64,000 nt of DNA from the NCBI GenBank assembly GCA_963842155.1, contig CAWJFP010000040.1, forward strand, positions 1 through 64,000, in the 5' to 3' direction. Position 1 is the stretch's first letter; every line of letters starts with the position of its first letter. Both the position numbers and the translations under genes were made by a program. Below are positions 20,727-29,502 of the stretch, one piece after another. This DNA is from CAWJFP01 sp963842155. Its GTDB lineage: Bacteria > Pseudomonadota > Alphaproteobacteria > JACZXZ01. The notes under the pieces are model-generated. The model was not told the DNA's origin, did not search any database, and saw only the letters and a list, made by a program, of their open reading frames with translations.

Positions 20727-21920
20727 ATGCCGACCAAGACCGATGCCCCGCCCGCCGCCGCGCGGACCGAGACGGCGGAGATCGACCATATCCGCGCTTC
20801 CGTGGCGGCGCTGTGCGCGCGCTTTCCGGGCGACTATTGGCGCAAGCTCGATCGCGAGCGCGCCTACCCTACCGAGTTCGTGCGCGCGCTTACCGAGGCG
20901 GGCTTCCTCGCGGCGCTCATTCCCGAGAATTATGGCGGCAGCGGGCTCGGTCTGTCGGCCGCCGCCGCCATCATGGAGGAGATCCACGGAAGCGGCTGCA
21001 ACGGCGCCGCTTGCCATGCGCAGATGTACATCATGGGGACTATCCTCCGGCATGGCAGTGCCGCGCAGAAGTCGCGGTGGCTTCCCCCTATCGCCAAGGG
21101 CGAGCTGCGCCTCCAGGCCTTCGGCGTCTCCGAGCCGGGATCGGGCACCGACACGCTCTCGCTTGCCACCACCGCCGAGCGCCGCGGCGGGCACTACCTC
21201 GTCAACGGGCAGAAGATATGGACCTCGCGCGCCGAGCATTCGGATCTCATGCTGCTGCTCGCCCGCACCACGCCCAAGGACAAGGTCGCCTCGCGCACCG
21301 AGGGGCTCTCCGTCTTCGTCGTCGACATGCGCGAGGCCAAGGGCCGCGGCCTGACCATTCGCCCGATCCGCACCATGCTGAACCACGCCACGACGGAGAT
21401 TTTCCTCGACGATCTCGAGGTGCCGGCCGAGAATCTCGTCGGCGAGGAAGGTCAGGGCTTTCGCTATATCCTCGATGGGATGAACGCCGAGCGCATCCTG
21501 ATCGCGGCGGAATGCATCGGCGACGCGCGCTGGTTCATCGCCAAGGCAGCGGCCTACGCCAAGGAGCGCGAGGTGTTCGGGCGCCCCATCGGGCAGAACC
21601 AGGGCGTGCAGTTCCCCATCGCGCGCGCCTACGCGGCGAGCGAAGCCGCCGCCCTGATGGTCGCGCGGGCGGCTGCGCTCTTCGAGCGCGGCGAGCCCTG
21701 CGGCCCGCAGGCGAACATGGCAAAGCTCCTGGCCGCCGATGCCTCCTGGCAGGCGGCCGACATGTGCCTGCAGACCCATGGCGGCTTCGGCTTCGCCGAG
21801 GAATATGACGTCGAGCGCAAATTCCGCGAGACGCGGCTCTATCAGGTGGCGCCCATCTCGACCAACCTCATTCTCTCCTACCTCGCCGAGCATGTGCTCG
21901 GCCTGCCTCGGTCCTATTGA
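20727..21920 (+). CDS. Acyl-CoA dehydrogenase family protein
   Basis: This is a 397-residue flavoprotein that introduces an alpha,beta double bond in acyl-CoA and passes electrons to ETF. It has the N-terminal helical domain, the beta-domain FAD segment AFGVSEPGSGTDT near residue 133, and VNGQKIWTSRAEHSD. The C-terminal domain has YAKEREVFGRPIGQNQ and the end QTHGGFGFAEEYDVER. Chain-length preference is unknown. It is tightly followed by the cupin gene. Confidence 0.93.
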   Translation: MPTKTDAPPAAARTETAEIDHIRASVAALCARFPGDYWRKLDRERAYPTEFVRALTEAGFLAALIPENYGGSGLGLSAAAAIMEEIHGSGCNGAACHAQMYIMGTILRHGSAAQKSRWLPPIAKGELRLQAFGVSEPGSGTDTLSLATTAERRGGHYLVNGQKIWTSRAEHSDLMLLLARTTPKDKVASRTEGLSVFVVDMREAKGRGLTIRPIRTMLNHATTEIFLDDLEVPAENLVGEEGQGFRYILDGMNAERILIAAECIGDARWFIAKAAAYAKEREVFGRPIGQNQGVQFPIARAYAASEAAALMVARAAALFERGEPCGPQANMAKLLAADASWQAADMCLQTHGGFGFAEEYDVERKFRETRLYQVAPISTNLILSYLAEHVLGLPRSY

Positions 21921-21936
21921 ACGGAAGGATCGCGCC

Positions 21937-22413
21937 ATGACCGCCCGCTTGAGGCCGCCCGCGATCGATCCCGAGAGCCTGCCGGTGCGGATCGGCTCGT
22001 CCTATCCCAAGCAATTCAAGGAGCCGGTCGCGGCGCGCCGCAAGCGCGCGCTCGGCGATCCGGTCGGCCTCACGCAATTCGGCGTCAATCTCGTCGAGCT
22101 GCCACCGGGCTGCTGGTCGTCGCAACGTCATTGGCACAGCCAAGAGGACGAGTTCGTCTATGTGCTCAAGGGCGAAGTGACGCTCGTCACCGACGAGGGC
22201 GAGCAGCGTCTCAAGGCGGGTAGCGCCGCGGGCTTCGCCGCCGGCAAGCCCAACGGCCACCACCTCGTCAACCGGAGCGCAGACATCGCCCGCTACCTGG
22301 AGATCGGCAGCCGTGGGGCGGCGGACGAATGTCGCTATCCCGACATCGATCTTTTTGCCGGCCGCGATGCCAAGGGCGAATTCTTCGCCGACAAAAAAGG
22401 CAAGCGCTATTGA
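21937..22413 (+). CDS. Cupin-domain protein
   Basis: This is a 158-residue single-domain cupin. The first cupin motif is seen in SQRHWHSQEDEFVYVLKGE and the second in GFAAGKPNGHHLVNRS, leaving two His and a Glu as likely metal ligands. The start at 21937 has a GGAAGGA ribosome site and is 16 bases after the acyl-CoA dehydrogenase stop. Similar proteins are often annotated as transcription factors or sugar-related cupins, but the function here is not known. Confidence 0.85.
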   Translation: MTARLRPPAIDPESLPVRIGSSYPKQFKEPVAARRKRALGDPVGLTQFGVNLVELPPGCWSSQRHWHSQEDEFVYVLKGEVTLVTDEGEQRLKAGSAAGFAAGKPNGHHLVNRSADIARYLEIGSRGAADECRYPDIDLFAGRDAKGEFFADKKGKRY

Positions 22414-22451
22414 GGGAGCCGCCTTGCGGCGCCCTGACCGCGGCAGATGAC

Positions 22452-23696
22452 CTAGCGCCTGAGTTTCTGCGGAGTATACCCCAACCAGGCGGGCTCTCCC
22501 GCCCAGCCCTTCGACCAGTCGAGCGCCTGGGGCGCAGCCAAGGGCTTCGAGATATGGTAGCCCTGCAGGCAGGTCACGCCGAGCTCCTGCAGCAGCCGCG
22601 CGACGTCCGCCGTCTCGACGCCTTCGGCCACCGTCTCGAGCCCCATATGGGTGGCGAGCCCGACGACCGATTTGACGATGGCGAAGGAATCGCGCGATTC
22701 GATCAGGTTCGTGATGAAGGATTTGTCGATCTTGAGCTCCGAGAAAGGCATCTCGCGCAAGGCCTCGAGCGAGGAATAGCCCGTGCCGAAATCGTCCATG
22801 GCAAGGGCGAAGCCCTTGAGGCGAAGCCGCGTCAGGATGTCGGCGGTGGCCTTGGGGTCCTTCGTCGCCACGCTCTCCGTAATCTCGAAATGGAGCGCCG
22901 AGGGCGACACGCCGCGCTCGGCGATGAACGAGCTGACGACGTCGGGAAAGTCGAGCCGGCGCAGGTTGATGCCGGAAACATTCACCGCGATGGGCAGCGT
23001 CGCGAAATTGGCCGCAAAATGCTTGTGATGATCGACAGCGGTCTCGACCACCCATGTCGTGAGACGATCGATCACCGCTTCGTCCCGTTCCGCCAACGGG
23101 ATAAAGCGATCCGGCGGGATTATGCCGAGCTCTGGATGCGTCCAGCGGATCAGCGCCTCGAACTTGATGATTTTGCCGCTCGATGCAGAGACCAGAGGCT
23201 GCAGCGCGAGATGCATCTGGTTGCTGGCGAGGGCATTGCCGACGTCGGTTGCGGTCAGGAGCTCGACGCCCTGCGCACCCGGGCGAAAGCCCGCACCCGG
23301 CTTGGCTTTCACGGCATCCGCTTCCAACGGCTCGGCCGCCTCGCGCAAAAGGCGGCGCAGGTCGCCGACGCGCGCGGGCTTGCTCATGACGCCGCGTATC
23401 GTCAGGCCGATCGATTCCCCGAGCTGGCGTGCCGCGGCGAGCACCCGGGCGTCGACCCCGCTCATGAGGATCACCTGCCCGCGATAATTCTCCGAGCGCA
23501 GATAGCGCAGCTGCTCGATGCCGTCGGACTGGCCCAATTGCAGGTCCAGCATGACCAGCTCCGGGTTATGCGTGCGCAGCGCCGCGCGGAAGCTCGCCAC
23601 ATCCAGCGCCGTCTCCACCTTCCATCCGAGATCCCGCGCCACCGCACCGACCAATGTCACGATCGAGCGTTCGTCGTCGAGCACAAGGAGACGCAT
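22452..23696 (-). CDS. Response regulator with C-terminal EAL phosphodiesterase domain
   Basis: From the ATG at 23696 the protein has 414 residues: a receiver domain (acidic DDE at the start, acceptor Asp in LVMLDLQLGQ near residue 50) and an EAL domain. The EAL signature is FEALIRWTHPE, followed by NVSGINL, EITESVA, DDFGTGYSSLE, KIDKSFI and EGVET. All canonical metal and catalytic residues appear present, so cyclic-di-GMP hydrolysis is likely. A longer frame begins at 23795 but lacks conservation. No cognate kinase is adjacent. It is divergent from the Rieske gene. Confidence 0.9.
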   Translation of the reverse strand: MRLLVLDDERSIVTLVGAVARDLGWKVETALDVASFRAALRTHNPELVMLDLQLGQSDGIEQLRYLRSENYRGQVILMSGVDARVLAAARQLGESIGLTIRGVMSKPARVGDLRRLLREAAEPLEADAVKAKPGAGFRPGAQGVELLTATDVGNALASNQMHLALQPLVSASSGKIIKFEALIRWTHPELGIIPPDRFIPLAERDEAVIDRLTTWVVETAVDHHKHFAANFATLPIAVNVSGINLRRLDFPDVVSSFIAERGVSPSALHFEITESVATKDPKATADILTRLRLKGFALAMDDFGTGYSSLEALREMPFSELKIDKSFITNLIESRDSFAIVKSVVGLATHMGLETVAEGVETADVARLLQELGVTCLQGYHISKPLAAPQALDWSKGWAGEPAWLGYTPQKLRR

Positions 23697-24135
23697 GGTT
23701 AAAATTCCGCGCTGGCGCTGGCGATGGCGATTTCGGCCAGCCCACCGGAGAAGGGGTCTCGATCGGCTGAAAATATGTTTGCGATCCACTGTCATCCGCC
23801 ACCTGTTTTGCAGCTATTCACCAGAAGATTTCGCGTTTTTCCCGTTTTCGTTTACCGGCACTCCGGCGATCAAGCATGCCGCCTCGGCAACCGGTCCCGG
23901 GCCGCGGCGCCAAGCATTCCTTCGCTTACAGGAAGTATGAAACAAGCTGGCTTAATAAAGAGTTAAGCGCCGCTCTTGGGCGAGCGCAACCCAATGGTTC
24001 GCGCAAATCTGGTACGAAGTCGGACAAAGTTGGCGCGGTTCGAGGAGACACAAATTCGACGGATTGACCTCGCGCGTTCTTTCGCTTTAGCGTGCGCCGG
24101 CTTGTCGGAAAGCCTCGGATCGCACGGGACGCCTC
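23697..24135. other. 439-base intergenic region between divergent EAL and Rieske genes
   Basis: This region is clearly more AT-rich than its neighbours, notably around 23800-23860 and 23930-24060. A possible promoter facing the Rieske gene has TTGACC at 24064-24069 followed after 17 bases by TTAGCG, a weak match. No RNA gene or coding frame is recognisable. Confidence 0.4.
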
Positions 24136-24444
24136 ATGGGCTGGCATATCGCGGCAAAGGTCGAGGAGCTGAGCGAGAGCGAGCCGCTCGGCGTGATGGT
24201 CGCCGGCGAGCCCGTCGCGCTGTACCGCCTCGGCGGTCAGATCTTCGCGACCCACAATATCTGCACTCATGAGCAGGCTCTGCTGTCCGACGGCTTCATC
24301 GAGGGCGATTGCATCGAATGTCCGCTTCACCAGGCGCGCTTCGACATCCGGACCGGGGCGGTCGTGAGCCCGCCGGCGACCGAGCCGGTCAAGACCTATC
24401 CCGTGAAGGTCGAGGACGGGCGGATCCTGGTCGAGCTAGCGTGA
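24136..24444 (+). CDS. Rieske-type [2Fe-2S] ferredoxin
   Basis: This 102-residue protein has the two-part Rieske motif, CTHEQALL near residue 46 and CPLHQARFD near residue 65, which binds one [2Fe-2S] cluster through two Cys and two His. Size and layout match small Rieske ferredoxins of ring-hydroxylating dioxygenases or NirD-like proteins. No oxygenase or reductase is adjacent, so its partner is unknown. It lies 22 bases upstream of hemC. Confidence 0.9.
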   Translation: MGWHIAAKVEELSESEPLGVMVAGEPVALYRLGGQIFATHNICTHEQALLSDGFIEGDCIECPLHQARFDIRTGAVVSPPATEPVKTYPVKVEDGRILVELA

Positions 24445-24466
24445 GCCCGACGCGCATCCAAGCGCC

Positions 24467-25406
24467 ATGACCGGACCGATCCTCCGCATCGGCACGCGCG
24501 GCAGTCCCATGGCGCTGACCCAAGCGCGCCTGGTGCGCGACCGGCTTGCGGCAGCCCATCCCTCCCTCGCCGAGCCCGATGCCGTCACGATCGTCGTCGT
24601 CCGCACCACCGGCGACCGCGTGCAGGACCGCCCCTTGGCCGACATCGGCGGCAAGGGCCTATTCACCAAGGAAATCGAGGAGGCGCTGTTGGAGCGGCGT
24701 ATCGATCTCGCGGTCCATTCGGTCAAGGACGTGCCGACATGGCTTCCGTCGGGGCTCGAGCTCGCCGCAATGCTGGAGCGCGACGATCCACGCGACGCTT
24801 TCGTTTCACCCGTCGCCGAAAGCCTCGCGGACTTGCCCGCCGACGCCGTGGTGGGCACCGCTTCGCTACGCCGCCAAGCGCAAATTCTTCATCGCTGGCC
24901 GCATCTCAGGATCGAGCCCTTGCGCGGCAATGTCGATACGCGGCTGCGTAAGCTCGCCGAGGGCAGGATGGACGCGACGATCCTGGGCGCGGCCGGGCTC
25001 CAGCGCATCGGCCGGCTCGACGAAGCGCGCCATATCCTCGCGGCCGAGGAGATGCTGCCCGCAGTCGGCCAAGGCACGGTCGGCATCGAGATCAGGGCCG
25101 ACGATGGCGAGACGCGCCGCTATATCGCGGCGCTCGACCATGCCGAGACCAGCACCGCCATCGCGGCCGAGCGCGCGCTGCTGGCGGAGCTCGAGGGCTC
25201 CTGCCGCACGCCCATCGCCGCCTATGGCAGAGATCAAGGAGGGAGGCGCGCTCAGACTCCGCGCCCTCATCGCGCTGCCCGACGGGACGGCGCTGCACGA
25301 GACCGAGCGAAAAGGCGCGTCACGCGACGCACTCGCCATCGGCAGGGAGGCCGGCGCGGCGCTCAAATCGGCGGCCGGGCCCGGTTTCTTCGAGAAGCTT
25401 CGCTAA
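24467..25406 (+). pseudogene. hemC: Hydroxymethylbilane synthase (porphobilinogen deaminase), frameshifted
   Basis: HemC polymerises four porphobilinogens to hydroxymethylbilane in haem and cobalamin synthesis. Visible motifs are RIGTRGSPMALTQA at the start, DIGGKGLFTKEIEEAL, HSVKDVPT, RGNVDTRLRKL and the cofactor-binding Cys in LEGSCRTPIAAY. Immediately after AAY (about 25226) an extra G shifts the frame; the correct ending AEIKEGGALRLRAL to FFEKLR is found one frame over and stops at 25404-25406. Removing one base gives 312 residues, the normal size. The gene should be essential, which favours a sequencing error. Confidence 0.9.
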
Positions 25407-25431
25407 TCGGCCCGGACGCCGCACGCAAACA

Positions 25432-25472
25432 CGCCGCCCCCTTTCCCCGCGCTTGGAGGAGAGGGAGCGGCG
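25432..25472. terminator. Hairpin between convergent hemC and the ABC transporter operon
   Basis: CGCCGCCCCCTTTCC at 25432-25446 can pair with GGAGAGGGAGCGGCG at 25458-25472, leaving one mismatch, one G-U pair and an 11-base loop. It sits between two converging genes, so it may end transcription from both sides, though there is no clear T-run. Confidence 0.5.
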
Positions 25473-25488
25473 GAGTGCTAGCCCGCGG

Positions 25489-26490
25489 CTATTTCATTGA
25501 TTTCTGCGAGGCTTCCCAAACGGCGTGGGTCCAGGCGCCTTCCGGCTTCTTCGTGATCACGGGAGTTGACTTGGAGGAAAGCAACACCTCGACGGTCCGC
25601 TCGTAGGACTTCGGCTCCAGATAGCCGAGCTTGCCGCCGTTGATGAGCTTGGCGATCTCGGCCATCTGCTGCGTCTGGTGATGCTCGGTCTGCGCGCCGG
25701 TCGTGTCGTTCTCGAGCACGATCTTGACCGCCTCGGGCTGGTTCTTGTCGGCATAGGCCCAGCCCTTGCTCGAGCCGGCGACGAAGCGCGCCATCTTGTC
25801 GGCGAAGGCCTTGTCCTTGAGCTTGTCCTCGAGCGCGTAGAGCCCGTCCTCGAGCGTTGCCACGCCTTCATCCGAATATTTGAACACGATCAGGTCCGAG
25901 GGCTTGTAGCCCGCGTCGATGACCTGCCAATACTCGTTATAGGTCATGGTCGAGATGCAGGCCGCCTGCTTTTGCAGCAGGGGATCGACGTTGAAGCCCT
26001 GCTTCACGACCGAGACGCCGTTGGCGCCGCCCTCGGTCGGGATATTGAGCTTCGCCATCCAGGCGAGGAAGGGATATTCGTTGCCGTAATACCAGACGCC
26101 GAGCGTCTTGCCGGGGAAGTCCTTGGGGCTCTTGACGCCGCTCGACTTGAGGCAGGTGAGCTCGAGGCCCGATTTCTGGAAATACTGCGCGATGTTGACG
26201 AGGGGAACGCCCTTCTCGCGCGTGGCGAGCGCGTCGGGCATCCAGTCGATGATCACGTCGGCGCCGCCGCCGGCGATGATTTGCGGCGGGTTGATGTCCG
26301 GCCCGCCGGGCTTGATGGTGACGTCGAGATTGAGCTCCTTGTAGAAGCCCTTGTCCTTGGCGACGTAGTAGCCGGCGAATTGGGCCTGGGTGACCCATTT
26401 GAGCTGGATCGTCACCGGATCGGCGGCCTTGGCCGCCACGGTGCCGAGACAGAGCAACGCCGAAAGTCCCAATAGAGCGTAGCGTTTCAT
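25489..26490 (-). CDS. ABC transporter substrate-binding protein, NMT1/THI5-like
   Basis: This is a 333-residue periplasmic binding protein with a signal peptide (MKRYALLGLSALLCLG, cleaved near AKAADP). The mature start VTIQLKWVTQAQFAGYYVAK is typical of the NMT1/THI5 family, which binds pyrimidine-like or aromatic ligands. It is the last gene of a four-gene ABC transporter set, itself downstream of pyrimidine degradation genes. This suggests a pyrimidine or a degradation intermediate as ligand, by context only. Confidence 0.9.
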   Translation of the reverse strand: MKRYALLGLSALLCLGTVAAKAADPVTIQLKWVTQAQFAGYYVAKDKGFYKELNLDVTIKPGGPDINPPQIIAGGGADVIIDWMPDALATREKGVPLVNIAQYFQKSGLELTCLKSSGVKSPKDFPGKTLGVWYYGNEYPFLAWMAKLNIPTEGGANGVSVVKQGFNVDPLLQKQAACISTMTYNEYWQVIDAGYKPSDLIVFKYSDEGVATLEDGLYALEDKLKDKAFADKMARFVAGSSKGWAYADKNQPEAVKIVLENDTTGAQTEHHQTQQMAEIAKLINGGKLGYLEPKSYERTVEVLLSSKSTPVITKKPEGAWTHAVWEASQKSMK

Positions 26491-26508
26491 GGAAGTCCTC
26501 TCCTGTTG

Positions 26509-27633
26509 TCAGTCCTTCTGATGGTTGGCCTTCTGGTAGTTGGAGGGGTGCCAGAACGTCAGGCGCTGCTCGAGCAGCGCCAGGGCACCGTAGAACGCCG
26601 AGCCGGCGACCGCGGCCACGGCGATGGTTGCCCACGCCATGGCGATATTCATGCGCCCGACCTCGGTCGAGATGCGGAATCCCATGCCCACGACGGGCGT
26701 GCCGAAGAACTCGGCAACGATGGCGCCGATGAGCGCGAGGGTCGAGTTGATCTTGAGCGCATTGAAGATGAAGGGCGCGGCGTTGGGCAGGCGCACGCGG
26801 AGCAGCGTCTGCATCTCGCTCGCGCCGTAGGAGCGCATGAGATCGCGCTCCGAACGGTCCGTGGCGCGCAGGCCGGCGAGCGTGTTCACCAGCATGGGGA
26901 AGAAGGTCATGATCACCACGACCGCCGCCTTGGACTGCCAATCGAAGCCGAACCACATCACCATGATCGGCGCGACGCCGACGATCGGCAGCGCGCTGGC
27001 CAGATTGCCGATCGGCAGGAGCCCGCGCTCGAGGAAATCGAAGCGGTCCGCGAGCACCGCGACGAGGAAGCCCGAGGCGCAGCCCATGATGAAGCCGGGC
27101 AGCACCGCCCGAATGAAGGTCTGGAAGAAATCGTGCCAGAGCGTGACGTTCGACTGCACGATCGCGGCGAAGATCGCGCTCGGCGGCGGCAGCAGCACGG
27201 AGGGCACGCCGAAGCCGGTTACCGCGACTTGCCAGAGATAAAGCATCCAGATGCCGAACAGCCCGGGCACGAGCGCCGCATCGAGGCGGCCGAGACGGCC
27301 GTGATGACTGCCGATCACCCCCAGCAGGCGCCAGACGAGACAACAGAGGCCCAGCACGAAAAGCCATGGCGCGAGCCCGTTGCCCGCGCCGCGGGCGATG
27401 AAGGCGAGCGGAAGCAGCGCGCCGATGACGGCCGCCGCGAACGCCACGAGCGCGGCCGCAAGGCCGCGAATCGTGCCGCTCGCGAGGCAGAGCCCGGCGG
27501 TCATGCTGACCATCCAGGGCAGAACGACGGAAGAATCGGCGAAAAACTCGACATCCCACAGGGCCGTGGCGGCGGCCGCGAGCACGCCGCAACCGAGAAA
27601 GCCCGCGATCGCCGGGTCCAGCCGCCGGGCCAT
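26509..27633 (-). CDS. ABC transporter permease (long form)
   Basis: The 374-residue protein has an N-terminal extension with about four predicted membrane helices, then a BPD_transp_1 permease domain from about residue 150. The ATPase-contacting loop reads YGASEMQTLLRVRLPNAAPF. The ATG at 27633 directly follows the stop of the other permease gene with a two-base overlap region; an upstream open frame to 28377 is only the shadow of that gene. It forms a heterodimeric channel with the neighbouring permease. Confidence 0.88.
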   Translation of the reverse strand: MARRLDPAIAGFLGCGVLAAAATALWDVEFFADSSVVLPWMVSMTAGLCLASGTIRGLAAALVAFAAAVIGALLPLAFIARGAGNGLAPWLFVLGLCCLVWRLLGVIGSHHGRLGRLDAALVPGLFGIWMLYLWQVAVTGFGVPSVLLPPPSAIFAAIVQSNVTLWHDFFQTFIRAVLPGFIMGCASGFLVAVLADRFDFLERGLLPIGNLASALPIVGVAPIMVMWFGFDWQSKAAVVVIMTFFPMLVNTLAGLRATDRSERDLMRSYGASEMQTLLRVRLPNAAPFIFNALKINSTLALIGAIVAEFFGTPVVGMGFRISTEVGRMNIAMAWATIAVAAVAGSAFYGALALLEQRLTFWHPSNYQKANHQKD

Positions 27634-27635
27634 CG

Positions 27636-28499
27636 CTAGCTCCCGCCCATGTGACGGATGGTAAGGCGCTCGATCCCGGCCACGGTCGCGACCGAGAGCC
27701 CCGCCATGACGGAAGCGACGACGAGCGCCGACCAGATCTGCACGGTCTGGCCGTAATAGGAGCCGACGAGGAGCCGCGCGCCGATGCCGGCCTGGGCGCC
27801 CGTCGGCAGCTCGCCCACGATGGCGCCGACGATGCTGAGGGCGACCGCCACCTTCAGGCTGGCAAAGAGATAAGGCATGGAGGCGGGCCAACGCAGCTTC
27901 CAGAAGGTTTGCAGCTGGTTCGCGCTGTAGGTGAGCAGGATGTCGATCTGCAGCCGGTCGGGCGAGCGCAGCCCCTTGGCCATGCCGATGGTCACCGGGA
28001 AGAAGCAAAGATAGGCCGAGACCATCGCCTTCGGCACCAATCCCACCAAGCCGATGCTGCTCAACACCACGATGACCATGGGCGCAATTGCCAGGATCGG
28101 GATGGTCTGCGAGGTGATGATCCAGGGCATCAGCGAGCGCTCCAAGATATGCACATGGACGATCGCGACCGCGAGCAGGATGCCGAGCAAGGTTCCCATG
28201 GCGAAGCCGAGAAGGGCCGAGGAAAGCGTAACCCAGGCGTGATAGAGCAGGCTGCGCTTGGAATCGATCGGCGTCTCGATGGTGGTATGGATGACCTCCT
28301 TGGCCACCTGATGCGGCGAGGGCAGCACCGGGCGATCCATCTCCCACGCGTCGGCGACGAGCTGGGCCGCCGTCCATTTCTGGTCGTCGCGCTCATAGCG
28401 ATCGATGACCTGCGGCGCGTTGAGGAAGACGGCACCGGCATACCAAAGCAGGATCAAGGCCAGGATCACCGCGCCGACCGGCCAGACCTTATGCGCCAT
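27636..28499 (-). CDS. ABC transporter permease
   Basis: This 287-residue inner-membrane protein of the SsuC/ThiX type has six predicted helices. An EAA-like loop includes QLQTFWKLRWPASMPYLFA near residue 205. The ATG at 28499 starts four bases after the ATPase stop; an ATG at 28517 inside the ATPase gene is a possible alternative. The periplasmic loop after the first helix is unusually long (residues about 35-75). Confidence 0.9.
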   Translation of the reverse strand: MAHKVWPVGAVILALILLWYAGAVFLNAPQVIDRYERDDQKWTAAQLVADAWEMDRPVLPSPHQVAKEVIHTTIETPIDSKRSLLYHAWVTLSSALLGFAMGTLLGILLAVAIVHVHILERSLMPWIITSQTIPILAIAPMVIVVLSSIGLVGLVPKAMVSAYLCFFPVTIGMAKGLRSPDRLQIDILLTYSANQLQTFWKLRWPASMPYLFASLKVAVALSIVGAIVGELPTGAQAGIGARLLVGSYYGQTVQIWSALVVASVMAGLSVATVAGIERLTIRHMGGS

Positions 28500-28503
28500 G
28501 GCC

Positions 28504-29352
28504 TCACTCCTGGTCATAGCTATGTCCCGCCCGCAAGCCCTCGCGCACGCGATGGGCGATGGCGATGAATTCCGGCGTCTCCCTGATCTCGAGGCTCCGC
28601 TCGGCGGGCAGATCGCACTCGATGATGTCGATGATGCGGCCGGGCCGCGGCGACATGACGACGATCCGCGAGGAGAGGAAGGTCGCCTCGGGAATCGAAT
28701 GGGTGACGAAAATCACCGTCTTCTTCGTGCGATGCCAAAGGCCGAGGAGCTGCTCGTTGAGATGATCGCGCGTGATCTCGTCGAGCGCGCCGAAGGGTTC
28801 GTCCATCAGCAGGAGGTCGGGCTCGAAGCTCAAGGCGCGCGCGATCGAAACGCGCTGCTGCATGCCGCCCGAGAGCTGCCAGGGGAATTTCTTTTCGAAG
28901 CCCTTGAGATTGACAAGGCCGAGATAGTGAGAGGCGCGGCGCGCGCGCTCCTCCGGCGGGATGCCCATGATCTCGAGCGGCAGCGTGACGTTGCGCTCGA
29001 CGGTTCGCCAAGGGTAGAGCACCGGCGCCTGGAAAACGTAGCCATAGGCCCGCTCGAGGCGCGCGGCAGCGGGCGAGAGGCCGTTGACGGTGACATGGCC
29101 CGAACTCGGCTGCTCGAGATCGGCCACCACCCGCATCAGTGTGGTCTTGCCGCAACCAGAGGGACCGATGAAGGAGACGAAATCGCCGCGGTTGATCACG
29201 AGGTCGATGTCCGCGAGCGCATGGACGGGCGTATCGGCGGTCTCGAAGACGAGCGACAGGTCCTCAATCCGGATGACGGGATCGGCCGGCTGAGCGAGCT
29301 TGACGCTCAACGGTTCCGCCCTGGCGATGCTCGGCTGCTGGATTGCCGTCAC
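28504..29352 (-). CDS. ABC transporter ATP-binding protein
   Basis: This 282-residue nucleotide-binding subunit shows the Walker A GPSGCGKTT near residue 61, a Q-loop in VFQAPVLYPWRT, the signature LSGGMQQRVSIARAL, the Walker B LLLMDEPFGALDE and the switch His in VTHSIPEA. It is of the nitrate/sulfonate/taurine type that pairs with NMT1-like binding proteins. The start is a GTG at 29352. It powers the transporter encoded by the following three genes. Confidence 0.93.
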   Translation of the reverse strand: MTAIQQPSIARAEPLSVKLAQPADPVIRIEDLSLVFETADTPVHALADIDLVINRGDFVSFIGPSGCGKTTLMRVVADLEQPSSGHVTVNGLSPAAARLERAYGYVFQAPVLYPWRTVERNVTLPLEIMGIPPEERARRASHYLGLVNLKGFEKKFPWQLSGGMQQRVSIARALSFEPDLLLMDEPFGALDEITRDHLNEQLLGLWHRTKKTVIFVTHSIPEATFLSSRIVVMSPRPGRIIDIIECDLPAERSLEIRETPEFIAIAHRVREGLRAGHSYDQE

Positions 29353-29374
29353 GACGACGCCCCTTCAAGGTTCG

Positions 29375-29425
29375 CCCGGTGCCCTCCTCCGGTGACGGGC
29401 GAGCGGCTGCTCGCCCTCCTCCGCC
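29375..29425. other. Hairpin in the 150-base gap before the ABC operon
   Basis: Within this stretch, GGGCGAGC and GCTCGCCC form a perfect 8-base stem with a GGCT loop on the plus strand. It lies between the amidohydrolase stop and the ATPase GTG, both on the minus strand. It may attenuate or stabilise mRNA between the enzyme and transporter parts of the operon. I do not recognise a riboswitch class. Confidence 0.35.
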
Positions 29426-29502
29426 CTGCCGCTGCTTGCTGCGTTCCCCCTGGAGATTTTCTTATCGGTCCCGAGATTCTCCGTCGGTCCGCCATCCCTA
29501 CC

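Noticed and set aside
19329..21938. An 869-codon open frame on the minus strand
   Set aside because: It is the antisense of the alcohol dehydrogenase, acyl-CoA dehydrogenase and neighbouring sequence. It has no domain and arises from strong GC bias in third positions.
22452..23055. A second long minus-strand frame in the EAL gene region (21868-23055)
   Set aside because: It is out of frame with the EAL motifs and covers the cupin gene antisense.
29353..29502. A possible riboswitch before the ABC transporter
   Set aside because: Only one simple hairpin is clear; no conserved core of the TPP, guanidine, glycine, purine or other class I know is visible.
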